Shown here: positions 50,328 to 60,026 of the stretch, piece after piece
How the letters are laid out: each line of letters opens with the position of its first letter
How positions within the stretch are numbered: position 1 is the stretch's first letter
Assembly: GCF_024171895.1 (NCBI RefSeq)
Contig: NZ_JAMTCQ010000011.1
Location: forward strand, 186,001-250,000
DNA: 64,000 bases
Source of the DNA: Prauserella halophila
GTDB lineage: Bacteria; Actinomycetota; Actinomycetes; Mycobacteriales; Pseudonocardiaceae
Direction: 5' to 3'
Notes under the pieces: generated by a model
What the model saw: the letters and a program-made list of their open reading frames with translations, nothing else
What the model was told of the DNA's origin: nothing
Database searches by the model: none
Position numbers and translations under genes: made by a program

Positions 50328-51920
50328 TCAGGTGTGCAGGAGACGGTGCAGGCCTGCGATCGCGGCAGCGTAGGCGCCGCCGCCCACACCCGCACGTGCC
50401 AGCGCGGCCCGTGCCGCATTCGCCCCGGGACCGCCGTGCACCGCGCCACCGGGGTGGGCCGATGCCCCCGCCAGGAACAGCCGGTCGACCGGGGTGTCGG
50501 CCCGGCCGAGGCCGGGAACGGGCCGGAACACGAGCTGCTGGTGCATCGCCGCGCTACCGCCACCCACGGCGCCTTCGACCAGCGCCGGGTTCGCCTGCTC
50601 CAGCTCACGCGGCCCCTGCACGAGCCTGCCGCGGATGCGCGCCCCGAACCCCGGGGCGTGCCGTTCGAGCAGGGCCTCCATCCGGTCGGTGAAGCGGCGT
50701 AACCGGTCGCCGTCCCAGTCGAGCCCGCGCGGCACATGGGTGTAGGCCCACGCCGACTCGCAGCCGTGCGGTGCCCGCGACGGATCCGCCACCGCCATCT
50801 GCCCGATCACCAGCATCGGGTCCTCGGGCACGGTGCCGAGCTCGACGTCGAGTCCGTACCGGGCGAGGCCTGCGACGTCGCCGCCGAGGTGCACCGTGCC
50901 TGCCCCGGCCGCCTCGGGTGCGGCCCACGGGATCGGCCCGGACAGTGTCCAGTTCACCTTGACGGTCGCGGCGTCCCAGCCGAATCGGCGGAGATCACCG
51001 CGAACACGCGCGGGCAGCACCCCGTCGTCGAGCATGCGGCCGTACAACAGCGGCGCCGGCACCGCCGCCAGCACCGCCCGGCGCGCCCGCACGGGTGTGT
51101 CGGCCAGCACCCCCATCGCCCTGCCGCCCGCCGTGAGCACCCGCGTTACGGGCCTGCCGCACTCGACGCGCCCGCCGCGCTCCGCGAGCCGCCGGGTCAG
51201 CGCGGCCGTGAGCGCCCCCGAGCCGCCGTCCGGCACCGGAAACCCGACGTCCTGCGCCAGCATCGACAGCAGCCAGCCGAACACCGCACTCCCCGCCTGC
51301 GCGGGACCCAGGTCGGTGTGCAGCGCGTTCCCGGCGGGCACCGCGAGAGCGCCCGCGCCGCGGAACCGCTCCCCCGCCCAGGTCGTCGCCGGCATCGCCA
51401 CCATCCGTGCGAGCCGCATTCCGTCCGCCGTGCCCGCCGCGCGCGCCAGCCGTGCGGCCGCGCGCACCGGCGGGAACGGCGACAACAGCGCGTCCAGCAA
51501 CGGCCCGCGGATCCGCCGCCACAGCTCGGTCTCCGCCGCCCAGGTCTCGCCGTCGCCGGACGCGAATCCGCCGAGGGACGCCGCCGTCTCCTCGACGTCG
51601 CGGGACACGAGCGCCACCCGGTCGTCCGGCAGCACGTGCGCCAGCGCGGCCGGTGCGTGCCGCCAGCGCAGCCCGTACCGCTCGAGGTCCAGTCCGGCCA
51701 GCACGGGCGAGGCGGCCGCCATCGGGTAGAAGGCGCTGAACAGATCGGTCACGAAGCCGGGTTCGATCGCCTCGGCACTGCGCACTGCGCCACCGGGCGT
51801 CGACGTCGCCTCCAGCACGACGACGTCCCAGCCTGCATCGGCCAGCAGGTTCGCGGCGACGAGCCCGTTGGGCCCGGCTCCGATGACGACGGCGTCGACC
51901 GTCTCCGCGGGAATGTGCAC
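50328..51920 (-). CDS. FAD-dependent phytoene desaturase-like oxidoreductase
   Basis: 530 residues. The dinucleotide-binding motif VDAVVIGAGPNGLVAANLLADAGWDVVVLEA is at residues ~9-39 and the closing LFLAGASAHPGGAVHGGPGANAARAAL binds the FAD tail, both as in NAD(P)/FAD-dependent CrtI/COG1233 enzymes. PVTRVLTAGGRAMGVLADTPVRARRAVLAAVP is the second nucleotide region. No carotenoid genes adjoin it, so substrate remains open. Confidence 0.9.
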   Translation of the reverse strand: MHIPAETVDAVVIGAGPNGLVAANLLADAGWDVVVLEATSTPGGAVRSAEAIEPGFVTDLFSAFYPMAAASPVLAGLDLERYGLRWRHAPAALAHVLPDDRVALVSRDVEETAASLGGFASGDGETWAAETELWRRIRGPLLDALLSPFPPVRAAARLARAAGTADGMRLARMVAMPATTWAGERFRGAGALAVPAGNALHTDLGPAQAGSAVFGWLLSMLAQDVGFPVPDGGSGALTAALTRRLAERGGRVECGRPVTRVLTAGGRAMGVLADTPVRARRAVLAAVPAPLLYGRMLDDGVLPARVRGDLRRFGWDAATVKVNWTLSGPIPWAAPEAAGAGTVHLGGDVAGLARYGLDVELGTVPEDPMLVIGQMAVADPSRAPHGCESAWAYTHVPRGLDWDGDRLRRFTDRMEALLERHAPGFGARIRGRLVQGPRELEQANPALVEGAVGGGSAAMHQQLVFRPVPGLGRADTPVDRLFLAGASAHPGGAVHGGPGANAARAALARAGVGGGAYAAAIAGLHRLLHT

Positions 51921-52062
51921 GCGCCCTGCCTACCCGATGCCCGGTCCGCACGCCCGGCGGTGCCGGACACCGCCGTGAGGAGGAGTGTCGCGTGACACCA
52001 CTGCCGCGTCCGGACCCGCGCCGTCGCCTACAGTGCGCCGGAGACACGAGCAGGAGGCGGAG

Positions 52063-53040
52063 ATGGCGCAGCGACACGGTGCAGTGCGCAGGCTGGCGGA
52101 AGCGGCGAGCCGGTGGTTCGCGCTGCTCGTCGTCCTCGGAGTGGCCGCGGGCCTGCTCGCGCCCGACCAGTCGGCGGCACTCGTCGACCACGTGCCGCTG
52201 CTGCTCGGCGTGATCATGTTCGGGATGGGACTGACGCTGCGAGGGGCGGACTTCGCCCTCGTCGCCCGTCGCCCGCTCGCCATCCTGTTCGGCCTCGTCG
52301 CGCAGTTCCTCGTCATGCCGCTCACGGCGTGGGGCATCGGCCAGTTGTTCGGACTCTCGGGGGCACTGCTGGTGGGCATGGTGCTGGTCGGGTCCGCGCC
52401 GGGCGGCACCGCCTCGAACGTCGTCGTCTACCTGGCCAAGGGCGACGTGGCGCTGTCGGTGACGCTGACGTCGGTGTCGACGCTGCTCGCACCACTGCTC
52501 ACGCCGCTGCTCGTGCTGCTGCTCGCCGGATCCGATCTGCCCGTCGGCTTCGGCGACCTGTTCGTCTCCATCGCCCAGGTGGTGCTGCTTCCGGTGGTGG
52601 CGGGCCTGGTCCTGCGTGCGCTCGCCGACCGCTACGTCCGGCGGGTGCTGCCCTATCTGCCGCTGGTGTCGGTGCTCGGTGTCGCGCTGGTCGTGACGGC
52701 TGTCGTCGGCGCCAACTCCGGCACGATCGCCGAGAGCGGTGCACTGCTCATGCTGGCGGTCGTCGCTCACAACTCGGCGGGCCTGGCGCTCGGGTACGGC
52801 GCCGCCCGTCTCGCGGGTCTCGACGAATCGGCCCGCCGAGCCGTCAGCGTCGAGGTCGGTATGCAGAACTCGGGCCTCGCCTCGAGCCTGGCCACAACGC
52901 ACTTCACCGCGGCGGCTGCGCTTCCCGGCGCGCTGTTCTCGGTGTGGCACAACCTCTCGGGCGCGCTGCTGGCGACGTTCTGGGCCCGCCGTCCCACGTC
53001 GACGGCAGCCACGGCCCCCGGCGAGCACACCGACGCCTGA
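52063..53040 (+). CDS. Bile acid:sodium symporter (BASS) family transporter
   Basis: 325 residues from ATG 52063 with GGAGGCGGAG upstream. About nine or ten membrane helices; LLLGVIMFGMGLTLRGADF, VGSAPGGTASNVVVYLAKGDVALSVTLTSVSTLLAPLLTPLL and VEVGMQNSGLASSLATTHF are the conserved crossover and sodium-site regions. It probably moves an organic anion with Na+. Followed, after 60 bases, by a CoA transferase. Confidence 0.93.
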   Translation: MAQRHGAVRRLAEAASRWFALLVVLGVAAGLLAPDQSAALVDHVPLLLGVIMFGMGLTLRGADFALVARRPLAILFGLVAQFLVMPLTAWGIGQLFGLSGALLVGMVLVGSAPGGTASNVVVYLAKGDVALSVTLTSVSTLLAPLLTPLLVLLLAGSDLPVGFGDLFVSIAQVVLLPVVAGLVLRALADRYVRRVLPYLPLVSVLGVALVVTAVVGANSGTIAESGALLMLAVVAHNSAGLALGYGAARLAGLDESARRAVSVEVGMQNSGLASSLATTHFTAAAALPGALFSVWHNLSGALLATFWARRPTSTAATAPGEHTDA

Positions 53041-53100
53041 CACACGTCCCACTGCACCGCCCAGCACCCGGTCCGTCCCCGCGAAGGAGCGCTACCCCCG

Positions 53101-54216
53101 ATGTCCTCCTCCCTCGGCGACCTGCGCATCGTCGACTTCTCCCGGGTTCTCGCCGGGCCGTTCGCCACGATGCTGCTGGCCGACCTCGGCGCGACCGTCG
53201 TCAAGGTCGAGCGGCCCGGCACCGGCGACGACACCCGTGCGTGGGGCCCGCCCTACGACGACCGCGGTGAGGCGACCTACTACCAGTCGGTCAACCGCAA
53301 CAAGGATTCGGTGACGCTCGATCTGCGCACCGACGAGGGCATCGCCCGTGCCCGGGAGCTCGCCGCCGGCGCGGACGTCGTGGTCGAGAACTTCCGTCCG
53401 GGACTGATGTCCGAGCTCGGCCTCGCCTACGACGACCTCCGTGTCGAGAACCCGCGGCTGATCTACTGCTCCATCACCGGGTTCGGCTCCGGCGCCGGGG
53501 CCGAACTGCCCGGGTACGACCTGCTGATCCAGGCGCTCGGCGGACTGATGAGCGTCACGGGACAGCCCGGCGGCGAACCGCAGAAGGCCGGCGTCGCACT
53601 CGTCGACGTGCTGTCGGGGCAGTTCGCCACGGTGGGCATGCTCGCCGCCCTCCGGCACCGCGACGCGACCGGCGAGGGGCAGCTCGTGGAAGTGAACCTG
53701 CTGTCGTCACTGCTCGCGGCCCTGGTGAACCAGGGATCGGCCTACACCTCGGGCGGGGTCGTCCCGCAGCCGATGGGCAACGCCCACCCCAGTGTCGCTC
53801 CGTACGAGGTGCTTCCGTGCGGGGACGGCGAACTGGTCCTGGCCGTCGGCAACGACCGGCAGTTCCGTGCCCTGTGCGACCGGTTGGGCGAACCCGAGCT
53901 CGGCACCGACACCCGGTTCGCGACCAACACCGCGCGGGTCGATCACCGGGAGGAGCTGCGGGAGCACCTGGTCCGGCTGCTGAAGGCGCGTGACGCCCGC
54001 GCGTGGGCCGACCTGCTCACCGAGGCTCGCGTGCCCGCGGGCGTGGTCAACGACGTGGCCGGCGCGTTCCACCTCGCGGCCGAGCTCGGGCTCGATCCGG
54101 TCGTCGGCATCCCGCGCGCCGACGGCACCGAGGTGCACCTTCCCCGGAACCCGATCGGCCTGTCGAGGACTCCGCCGTCCTACCGCTCCGCGCCACCGCC
54201 GCTCAGTGACGACTGA
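53101..54216 (+). CDS. CaiB/BaiF family CoA transferase
   Basis: 371 residues of the type III CoA-transferase family. LRIVDFSRVLAGPFATMLLADLGATVVKVERP, NRNKDSVTLDLRTDEG and VENFRPGLMSELGL are diagnostic; the catalytic Asp is in KAGVALVDVLSGQFA (about residue 170). It moves CoA between carboxylic acids. The last 37 bases overlap the end of the opposite-strand monooxygenase. Confidence 0.94.
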   Translation: MSSSLGDLRIVDFSRVLAGPFATMLLADLGATVVKVERPGTGDDTRAWGPPYDDRGEATYYQSVNRNKDSVTLDLRTDEGIARARELAAGADVVVENFRPGLMSELGLAYDDLRVENPRLIYCSITGFGSGAGAELPGYDLLIQALGGLMSVTGQPGGEPQKAGVALVDVLSGQFATVGMLAALRHRDATGEGQLVEVNLLSSLLAALVNQGSAYTSGGVVPQPMGNAHPSVAPYEVLPCGDGELVLAVGNDRQFRALCDRLGEPELGTDTRFATNTARVDHREELREHLVRLLKARDARAWADLLTEARVPAGVVNDVAGAFHLAAELGLDPVVGIPRADGTEVHLPRNPIGLSRTPPSYRSAPPPLSDD

Positions 54217-55679
54217 CGCCGGTTCGCCGCGACGTCGAAGTCCATCTCCTCGGTCACGCTGCCGTGGCGCAGATGCAGTACGTCGCGGACGTAGTTCTGG
54301 TGCAGCCGCCAGGGCGCCGCGTGTCCCTGCTTCGGCATCCGGTCGATGCTGCGCAGCACGTATCCGGCCTGCAGGTCGATGAGCGGTTCTGCGGGCCGGT
54401 CGCCCGGTGGCAGCACCGGTGTCGCCCGGTCGAGGCGGTGCTCGTCGAGGTGGGTGAGCAACCTGCACACGTATTCGGCGACGAGGTCGGCCTTCAGGGT
54501 CCACGACGCGTTCGTGTACCCGATCGTCATCGCGAAGTTCGGTACGCCGTCGAGCATCATGCCCTTGTAGGTCACGGCCTTCCCGACATCGACCTGTTCA
54601 CCGTCGACGTCGAGGGCGATGCCGCCGATCGCGAGGAGGTTCAGCCCCGTCGCCGTCACGACGATGTCGGCGGGCAGTTCTGCGCCCGAGGTGAGCCGGA
54701 TGCCGTCGGGTGTGAAGGTGTCGATCGTGTCGGTGACGACCGAGGCGTCACCTCGCCGCAGCACGGCGAACAGATCGCCGTCGGGAACGAAGCACAGACG
54801 CTGGTCCCACGGCCGGTACTCGGGTGAGAAGTGCCGGTCGACGTCGAAGCCCTCGGGCAGCGCCGACCGCACGCCACGCTCGATCAGCCTCCGCACGAGG
54901 CCGGGAGCCCGCCGGCTGAGCCGGAAGAACAGGCCCATGGTCAGCGCGTTCTTCCAGCGCACCACGGGGAACGTCACGCGGTCCGGCAACACACGCTTCA
55001 GCAGCCGGGCGAGCGGATCGACCGAGGGCAGCGCCATGACGTAACTCGGCGACCGCTGCAGCATCGTCACGTGTGCCGCCTCGGGCGCCATGGCGGGGAC
55101 GAGGGTCACTGCGGTGGCGCCGCTGCCGATCACCACGACCCGACGGCCGCGGTGGTCCAGGTCCTCGGGCCAGTGCTGCGGGTGGACGAGCGTGCCCTCG
55201 TACCGGTCCACGCCGGGCAACTGCGGTGTATACCCCTCGTCGTAGCGGTAGTACCCGGAGCAGACGTACAGGAACGAGCACGTCAGCGTGACCTGCGCGC
55301 CGGTGTCCGACCGGCTCGCGGTGACCGTCCACAGCGCCCGGTCACTCGACCACGACGCGGATTCGACCCGGTGATGGAACCGGACGTGGTCGTCGACCCC
55401 GTACTCGCGCGCGGTGTCGCGGATGTACTGGCGGATCGACGGCCCGTCGGCGATCGCCTCGGCCCGGCGCCACGGGTGGAAACCGTAGCCCAGCGTGAAC
55501 ATGTCCGAATCGGACCGCACCCCGGGATAGCGGAACAGGTCCCAGGTGCCCCCGATCGCGCCGCGCGCCTCCAACACCGCCACCGTGCGGCCGGGATGCC
55601 GCTGCCGCATCCGGCAGGCCGCGCCGACACCTGCCAGACCTGCACCCACGATGAGGACGTCGACGTGTTCGGCGGGCAT
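54180..55679 (-). CDS. Flavin monooxygenase, Baeyer-Villiger type (EthA-like)
   Basis: 499 residues. FAD motif VDVLIVGAGLAGVGAACRMRQRHPGRTVAVLEAR, RYPGVRSDSDM, NADPH motif VVVIGSGATAVTLVPAM, and IVVTATGLNLLAIGGIALDVDG are as in EthA-like monooxygenases. It inserts oxygen next to ketones or oxidises sulfur/thioamides, using NADPH. No partner gene on its strand. Confidence 0.93.
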   Translation of the reverse strand: MPAEHVDVLIVGAGLAGVGAACRMRQRHPGRTVAVLEARGAIGGTWDLFRYPGVRSDSDMFTLGYGFHPWRRAEAIADGPSIRQYIRDTAREYGVDDHVRFHHRVESASWSSDRALWTVTASRSDTGAQVTLTCSFLYVCSGYYRYDEGYTPQLPGVDRYEGTLVHPQHWPEDLDHRGRRVVVIGSGATAVTLVPAMAPEAAHVTMLQRSPSYVMALPSVDPLARLLKRVLPDRVTFPVVRWKNALTMGLFFRLSRRAPGLVRRLIERGVRSALPEGFDVDRHFSPEYRPWDQRLCFVPDGDLFAVLRRGDASVVTDTIDTFTPDGIRLTSGAELPADIVVTATGLNLLAIGGIALDVDGEQVDVGKAVTYKGMMLDGVPNFAMTIGYTNASWTLKADLVAEYVCRLLTHLDEHRLDRATPVLPPGDRPAEPLIDLQAGYVLRSIDRMPKQGHAAPWRLHQNYVRDVLHLRHGSVTEEMDFDVAANRRQSSLSGGGAER

Positions 55680-55894
55680 GACCCTCCTCCGCTTCCGGGC
55701 GGCACCGGCACCACCCGACCGGTTCGACGCTACCGATCGCCCGAATGCGGCGCCATCGTCAGGCGGCCCGCGCGAACCCCGATCGACCCCACATGACCTG
55801 CTTGACGAAACATGCAGTGTTGACTAAAAATTCGTTGTATCAGCTGGGTTACCAAGACGAATACCACGAGATCAGGTTTTCGAAGCGAGAGCGC

Positions 55895-56227
55895 ATGACC
55901 CTGCACGACCTGGACGACGAACACCGGCCCACGTTCACCACCGGGCAGGCGGCCGACCTCCTCGGCGTCGAGCAACCGTTCCTGCGGAGTCTCGACACGG
56001 CCGGTGTCGTCTCCCCGGAACGGTCCGGCGGCGGCCACCGGCGCTACTCCCGCCATCAGCTCGGCCGGGCGAGCCGCATGCGCACGCTCTTCGACGAAGG
56101 CATGAATCTCCAGGCGGCTCAGCGCATCCTCGCACTCGAACACGAGCTCGACGAGGCCCGCCGGGAGATCGCGGCGCTCCGCACGCAACTCGGGGACCCG
56201 CCCGGCGGCGCGGCATCCGACGGGTGA
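55895..56227 (+). CDS. MerR family regulator (short, HspR-like)
   Basis: 110 residues from ATG 55895 (GCGAGAG upstream). FTTGQAADLLGVEQPFLRSLDTAGVVSPERSGGGHRRYSRHQLGRASRMRTLFDEGMNLQAAQRIL is a MerR winged helix; the rest is a short coiled coil (ALEHELDEARREIAALRTQLG) with no ligand domain. Upstream, TTGACG (55802) lies 17 bases before TAAAAA, a plausible sigma-70-type promoter. Confidence 0.85.
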   Translation: MTLHDLDDEHRPTFTTGQAADLLGVEQPFLRSLDTAGVVSPERSGGGHRRYSRHQLGRASRMRTLFDEGMNLQAAQRILALEHELDEARREIAALRTQLGDPPGGAASDG

Positions 56228-56345
56228 TCGCGAGTGCCGTGACCGCGAGCGCCGCCGCATCGCGCGAACCCGGCGAGGCCGGCCACGGAGTGTGAATCGC
56301 CGGCGCGACACGCACGCCGGCCAGGACGAATCGAGGTGATCATCA

Positions 56346-56807
56346 GTGGACATCTACGGTCAGCACTCGACCGAAACCACACTGCACGCCTACATCTCGG
56401 CCGTCGCGGCCGCGCTCGCGCAGGCCGACGGCACTCCCGCTCAGTACACCTGCGATGCCTCGACCACACCCGCGGGCGCGTACATCGCGATGGACGGCAG
56501 GCTGCCGGGTTTCCCCGACCGCGACGTCGCCCTCATCTGGGACGAGCGCCACGGCTGGGGCGGTGCGATCGAGACCCACTCCGGCGAGGACCTGCTCATG
56601 GTGTCCTACCTCGGCGGCACCCACCCGGTTCCCTCACCGGAGCGGGTGGCACGGTTCGCACACCGGCTCCTCGACGGCGCGATGCTCCGGCACCTCGACC
56701 CGCCCGAATTCGCCACGTTGCCCGACCTGCCCCGGCGGCTGGCGTCGGCGGTGGCCGCCGCCGACGTCGGCGGCCACGACCGCACGTCGGCGGCGCGGCT
56801 GCTCTGA
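56346..56807 (+). CDS. DUF6292 family protein
   Basis: 153 residues, GTG start with GAGGTG 8 bases upstream. LHAYISAVAAALAQADGT, AGAYIAMDGRLPGFPDRDVALIWDERHGWGGAIETHSGEDLLMVSYLGG and the closing RFAHRLLDGAML match this actinobacterial family, proposed but not shown to be regulatory. It follows a MerR gene by about 120 bases. Confidence 0.82.
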   Translation: MDIYGQHSTETTLHAYISAVAAALAQADGTPAQYTCDASTTPAGAYIAMDGRLPGFPDRDVALIWDERHGWGGAIETHSGEDLLMVSYLGGTHPVPSPERVARFAHRLLDGAMLRHLDPPEFATLPDLPRRLASAVAAADVGGHDRTSAARLL

Positions 56808-56974
56808 CGAGCCGATCCGGAGGGGCAGCCGGCGCGTCGACCGGCAGCGCGCTGACCGGCAGCGACCACCAGCGAGTCCGTCGCCGTTACGCTCGGGCAC
56901 CACCACACCGGAAACGCACTCGCCGGCACACACCTGTCGGCACTATCGCGTCGGCGCCGACGAAGGGGCACCCG

Positions 56975-57658
56975 ATGAGCACGCTGCAGACTCTCGACCG
57001 GGGCCTGCGCGCGCTCGACGTGATCTCCCAGGAGCCGAGCGGCTTGTCAGTGGCCGAGCTCGCCCGCCGACTCGAGGTGCACCGGGCCATCTGCTATCGC
57101 ATCGTGTCCACACTCGAGGAGCACCAGCTCATCGCGAAGACCGACGACGGCAAACTCCGCCTCGCTGTCGGGGTGTCGGTACTCGCCGCCCGGTTCGAAC
57201 CCCAGCTCCACCACGACATACGGCCACTGCTGCGGGAACTGGCGAACGAGACGCAGGCGACCGCCTTCCTGTCCGCCGCCGAAGGCGCCGACTGCGTCGC
57301 ACTCCAGGTCGCCGAGCCGGACGCGCAGCTTCTCACGGTCGGCTACCGGGTCGGCAGCAGGCATCCGCTCTCGAAGGGTGCCGCAGGCATCGCGATTCTC
57401 GCCGCGCGACCCGAGCAGCCCGGCGACGACGCCGCCGTGGTGCGCGCCCGCCACGACGGGTACAGCCTCACCCGCGGCGAACTCGAACGCGGCGCCGTCG
57501 GTGTCGCAGCGGGCGTTCGCGTGCCCGAAGGCAGGCAGGCCCTCGGGCACGCGGAGCGATCGGTCGGCGTGGTGGCGATCGAAGGCCTCGACACCGACCG
57601 CGCCGCGCAGGCCACCCTCCGCGCGGCACGCCGACTCGAAGACCTGCTCACAGCCTGA
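56975..57658 (+). CDS. IclR family transcriptional regulator
   Basis: 227 residues from ATG 56975, with GAAGGGG upstream. N-terminal winged helix: LDRGLRALDVISQEPSGLSVAELARRLEVHRAICYRIVSTLEEHQLIAK; the C-terminal ligand domain has RPLLRELANETQATAFLSAAEGADCVALQV and HPLSKGAAGIAILAA. Effector unknown. No adjoining catabolic gene on the same strand. Confidence 0.93.
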   Translation: MSTLQTLDRGLRALDVISQEPSGLSVAELARRLEVHRAICYRIVSTLEEHQLIAKTDDGKLRLAVGVSVLAARFEPQLHHDIRPLLRELANETQATAFLSAAEGADCVALQVAEPDAQLLTVGYRVGSRHPLSKGAAGIAILAARPEQPGDDAAVVRARHDGYSLTRGELERGAVGVAAGVRVPEGRQALGHAERSVGVVAIEGLDTDRAAQATLRAARRLEDLLTA

Positions 57659-57760
57659 CTCCACCCGGCGGCACCGTCGCCCACGAACTCGACCCGGCCG
57701 CCGAGCACGCCTTCGACGTGCCCCTCGCCGACTCCGGCCTCACCGTGCGGGTCGCACCCG

Positions 57761-58033
57761 TCAGCTCCGCTTGGCCGCTTCCCTGGCCTGCACGTCCGGA
57801 CGACGTAGCGGCGGCACGGTGCGCGGCGGTCGCCGACGCTCGGGCAACTGCGCGAGTAAGCGCGCCGTCGTGGCCGTCACCTCGGCGACGGCCTGTTCGA
57901 ACGGCTCGCGGGTCGCCTCGGAGACGCTCTGCACGCCGCTGACCTTCCGCACGTACTGTCGCGCAGCCGCCTCGATCTCCGCGGGCGTCGCCGACGGTTC
58001 GAGTCCCCGCAGGGGCGTGATGTTCCGGCACAT
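57761..58033 (-). CDS. DUF2277 family protein
   Basis: 90 residues. It opens MCRNITPLRGLEPSATPAEIEAAARQYVRKVSGVQSVS, the invariant N-terminus of DUF2277, followed by a helix and a basic tail (PERRRPPRTVPPLRRPDVQAREAAKRS). Function unknown. Divergent from the TetR gene at 58153. Confidence 0.9.
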   Translation of the reverse strand: MCRNITPLRGLEPSATPAEIEAAARQYVRKVSGVQSVSEATREPFEQAVAEVTATTARLLAQLPERRRPPRTVPPLRRPDVQAREAAKRS

Positions 58034-58152
58034 GCCTGTGACGATAGTCGCCCACCGGCCCGGCGGCGAGGGTTCGACGGGCGAGCGACCGTGTCCCATC
58101 ACTGATTGAAACGCCACTTGAGGCCGGGCCACCACTACGTTCTACTGGCCGC

Positions 58153-58785
58153 ATGCCAACGACGGCTGCATCCTCGACCCTTTCCGTGCCCGCAGCCGAC
58201 GGGAACCGGCCGAGTACTCGCTGCCGGCTGCTCGACGCGGCCGAATCCCTGTTGCTCGCGCGCGACATCGACGAGGTCTCCATTCGCGCCATCAACGCCG
58301 CCGCGGGCATGAACCCGGCCGCCGTGCACTACCACTTCGGTTCGAAGGACGCCCTGATCGGTGCGCTCCTCGAACGACGCCTGGCACCGCTGTGGCACGA
58401 CGGCCTCACCCGGCTCACCACGCGGCACCGTGCGGGCGACACTCCGACCGTCGGTGAACTCGTCGACGTCGTACTCACCCCGCTCGGCGAGCTCACCCGC
58501 ACCGAGCACGGCCGGTTGCAGCTGCGCCTGCTGGCTCGGGTCGTACTGGCGCGGCGGGACGTCGGGTTCACCTCCGGCTGGTTCGGACTGCGGCCGTGGG
58601 CCGCACTCCTGCGCGGCGCGGTGCCCGGACTCGGCGGCGCCGACGCCGAGCACCGGCTGCGGCTGGCGTTCGACCTCGTCCTTCACACCCTCTCCGCACC
58701 CGGCCCCGCCGAACCTCCCACACGCGACGACTTCCGCTCGTTACGTGCATTCACCGTTGCCGGGCTCTCGGCACCGCAGCGGTGA
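58153..58785 (+). CDS. TetR family transcriptional regulator
   Basis: 210 residues. HTH: RCRLLDAAESLLLARDIDEVSIRAINAAAGMNPAAVHYHFGSKDALI (about 23-69). The C-terminal domain (VGELVDVVLTPLGEL...) is of the TetR_C type. An in-frame TTA codon lies at 58741. It precedes the old-yellow-enzyme-type gene by 52 bases and is likely its local regulator. Confidence 0.92.
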   Translation: MPTTAASSTLSVPAADGNRPSTRCRLLDAAESLLLARDIDEVSIRAINAAAGMNPAAVHYHFGSKDALIGALLERRLAPLWHDGLTRLTTRHRAGDTPTVGELVDVVLTPLGELTRTEHGRLQLRLLARVVLARRDVGFTSGWFGLRPWAALLRGAVPGLGGADAEHRLRLAFDLVLHTLSAPGPAEPPTRDDFRSLRAFTVAGLSAPQR

Positions 58786-58837
58786 ACCGCCCCGGCCCTC
58801 CCGCGGGCCGCTCCGCACCGGCAGCATTGGAGGAACC

Positions 58838-60013
58838 ATGAGCACAGTTCCGGACGTCTTCGGCTCCGAAACACTCGGGCCCGTCACTCTGCGGAACCGC
58901 ATCATCAAGGCGGCGACGTTCGAAGGCCGCACTCCGGAGGGCGTCGTCACCGACGACCTCGTCGACTTCCACGCCCGCGTCGCCCGCGGGGGCGCAGGCA
59001 TGACCACCGTGGCCTACTGCGCGGTCACCCCGGAGGGCCGGACCGACCGCCACCAGATCCTGATGCGGCCCGAGGCCGTGCCGGATCTGCGCAGGCTCAC
59101 CGAGGCGGTACACGCCGAAGGTGCCGCCGTCAGCGCCCAGCTCGGCCACGCGGGGCCCGTCGCCAATGGCGCGTCCAACCGGCTGCCCGCGCTCGCACCC
59201 CACAGGCTGCCCAGCCCGCTCGGGATGCGCATGACACGCCGCGCGAGCGAGGCCGACCTCGACGGGATCGTCGCCGCGCACGCCGACGCGGCGCGGGTGG
59301 CGGTCGCCGCCGGGTTCGATGCCGTGGAACTCCATTTCGGCCACAACTACCTGATCAGCTCGTTCCTCAGCCCGAAACTGAATCGCAGGTCCGACGGCTA
59401 CGGCGGGTCACTCGCACGCCGCGCACGACTGGCGAGGGACACGGCCGCGGCGGTGCGCGAAGCCGTGGGCGGCCGTATCGCCGTCACCGCCAAGCTCAAC
59501 ATGGACGACGGGGTGCCGGGCGGGCTCTGGCTGGAGGAGAGCCTGCAGGTCGCGCGGTGGCTCGAAGCCGACGCCACCCTCGACGCGCTCGAACTCACCG
59601 CCGGCAGTTCGCTGCTGAACCCGATGTACCTGTTCACCGGCGACGCCCCCGTCCCCGAGTTCGCGGCCGCGTTCGGGCAACCGTTGCGGACCGGCATCCG
59701 GCTGGCCGGCTCGGCCTTTCTGCGCAGCTACCCCTACCGCGACGCCTACCTGCTCGAACGCGCACTCCAGTTCCGCGACGCCCTCGAACTTCCGCTTGTC
59801 CTGCTGGGCGGCATCACCGGTCGCGACACGATGGACCTGGCGATGCGCCACGGCTTCGCGTTCGTCGCGATGGCCAGAGCGCTGCTGCGCGAACCCGACC
59901 TGCCGAATCGGTTGCGGTCCGAACCGCAGCACCGTTCGCTGTGCGTGCACTGCAACAAGTGCATGCCGACCATCTACCGCCGCACGCGGTGCGTCCTCGC
60001 GCCACCCGAGTGA
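58838..60013 (+). CDS. NADH:flavin oxidoreductase (old yellow enzyme type)
   Basis: 391 residues from ATG 58838, GGAGGAA upstream. FMN-binding TIM barrel: LGPVTLRNRIIKAATFEG, QLGHAGPVANG, FDAVELHFGHNYLISSFLSPKLNRRSDGYGGSLARR (His and Tyr active-site region), LVLLGGITGRDTMDLAMRHGFAFVAMARALL. The C-terminal CVHCNKCMPTIYRRTRC has four cysteines in a C-x2-C-x3-C-like pattern, as in the clostridial-type enoate reductases that carry an iron-sulfur cluster, though no further domain follows. Reduces activated C=C bonds. Confidence 0.9.
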   Translation: MSTVPDVFGSETLGPVTLRNRIIKAATFEGRTPEGVVTDDLVDFHARVARGGAGMTTVAYCAVTPEGRTDRHQILMRPEAVPDLRRLTEAVHAEGAAVSAQLGHAGPVANGASNRLPALAPHRLPSPLGMRMTRRASEADLDGIVAAHADAARVAVAAGFDAVELHFGHNYLISSFLSPKLNRRSDGYGGSLARRARLARDTAAAVREAVGGRIAVTAKLNMDDGVPGGLWLEESLQVARWLEADATLDALELTAGSSLLNPMYLFTGDAPVPEFAAAFGQPLRTGIRLAGSAFLRSYPYRDAYLLERALQFRDALELPLVLLGGITGRDTMDLAMRHGFAFVAMARALLREPDLPNRLRSEPQHRSLCVHCNKCMPTIYRRTRCVLAPPE

Positions 60014-60026
60014 GCACCAGGGCGCC

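Noticed and set aside
57659-57760. Possible peptide reading HELDPAAEHAFDVPLADSGLTVRVAPV after the IclR gene
   Set aside because: No start or ribosome site and only about 35 sensible codons; could be a remnant but cannot be supported.
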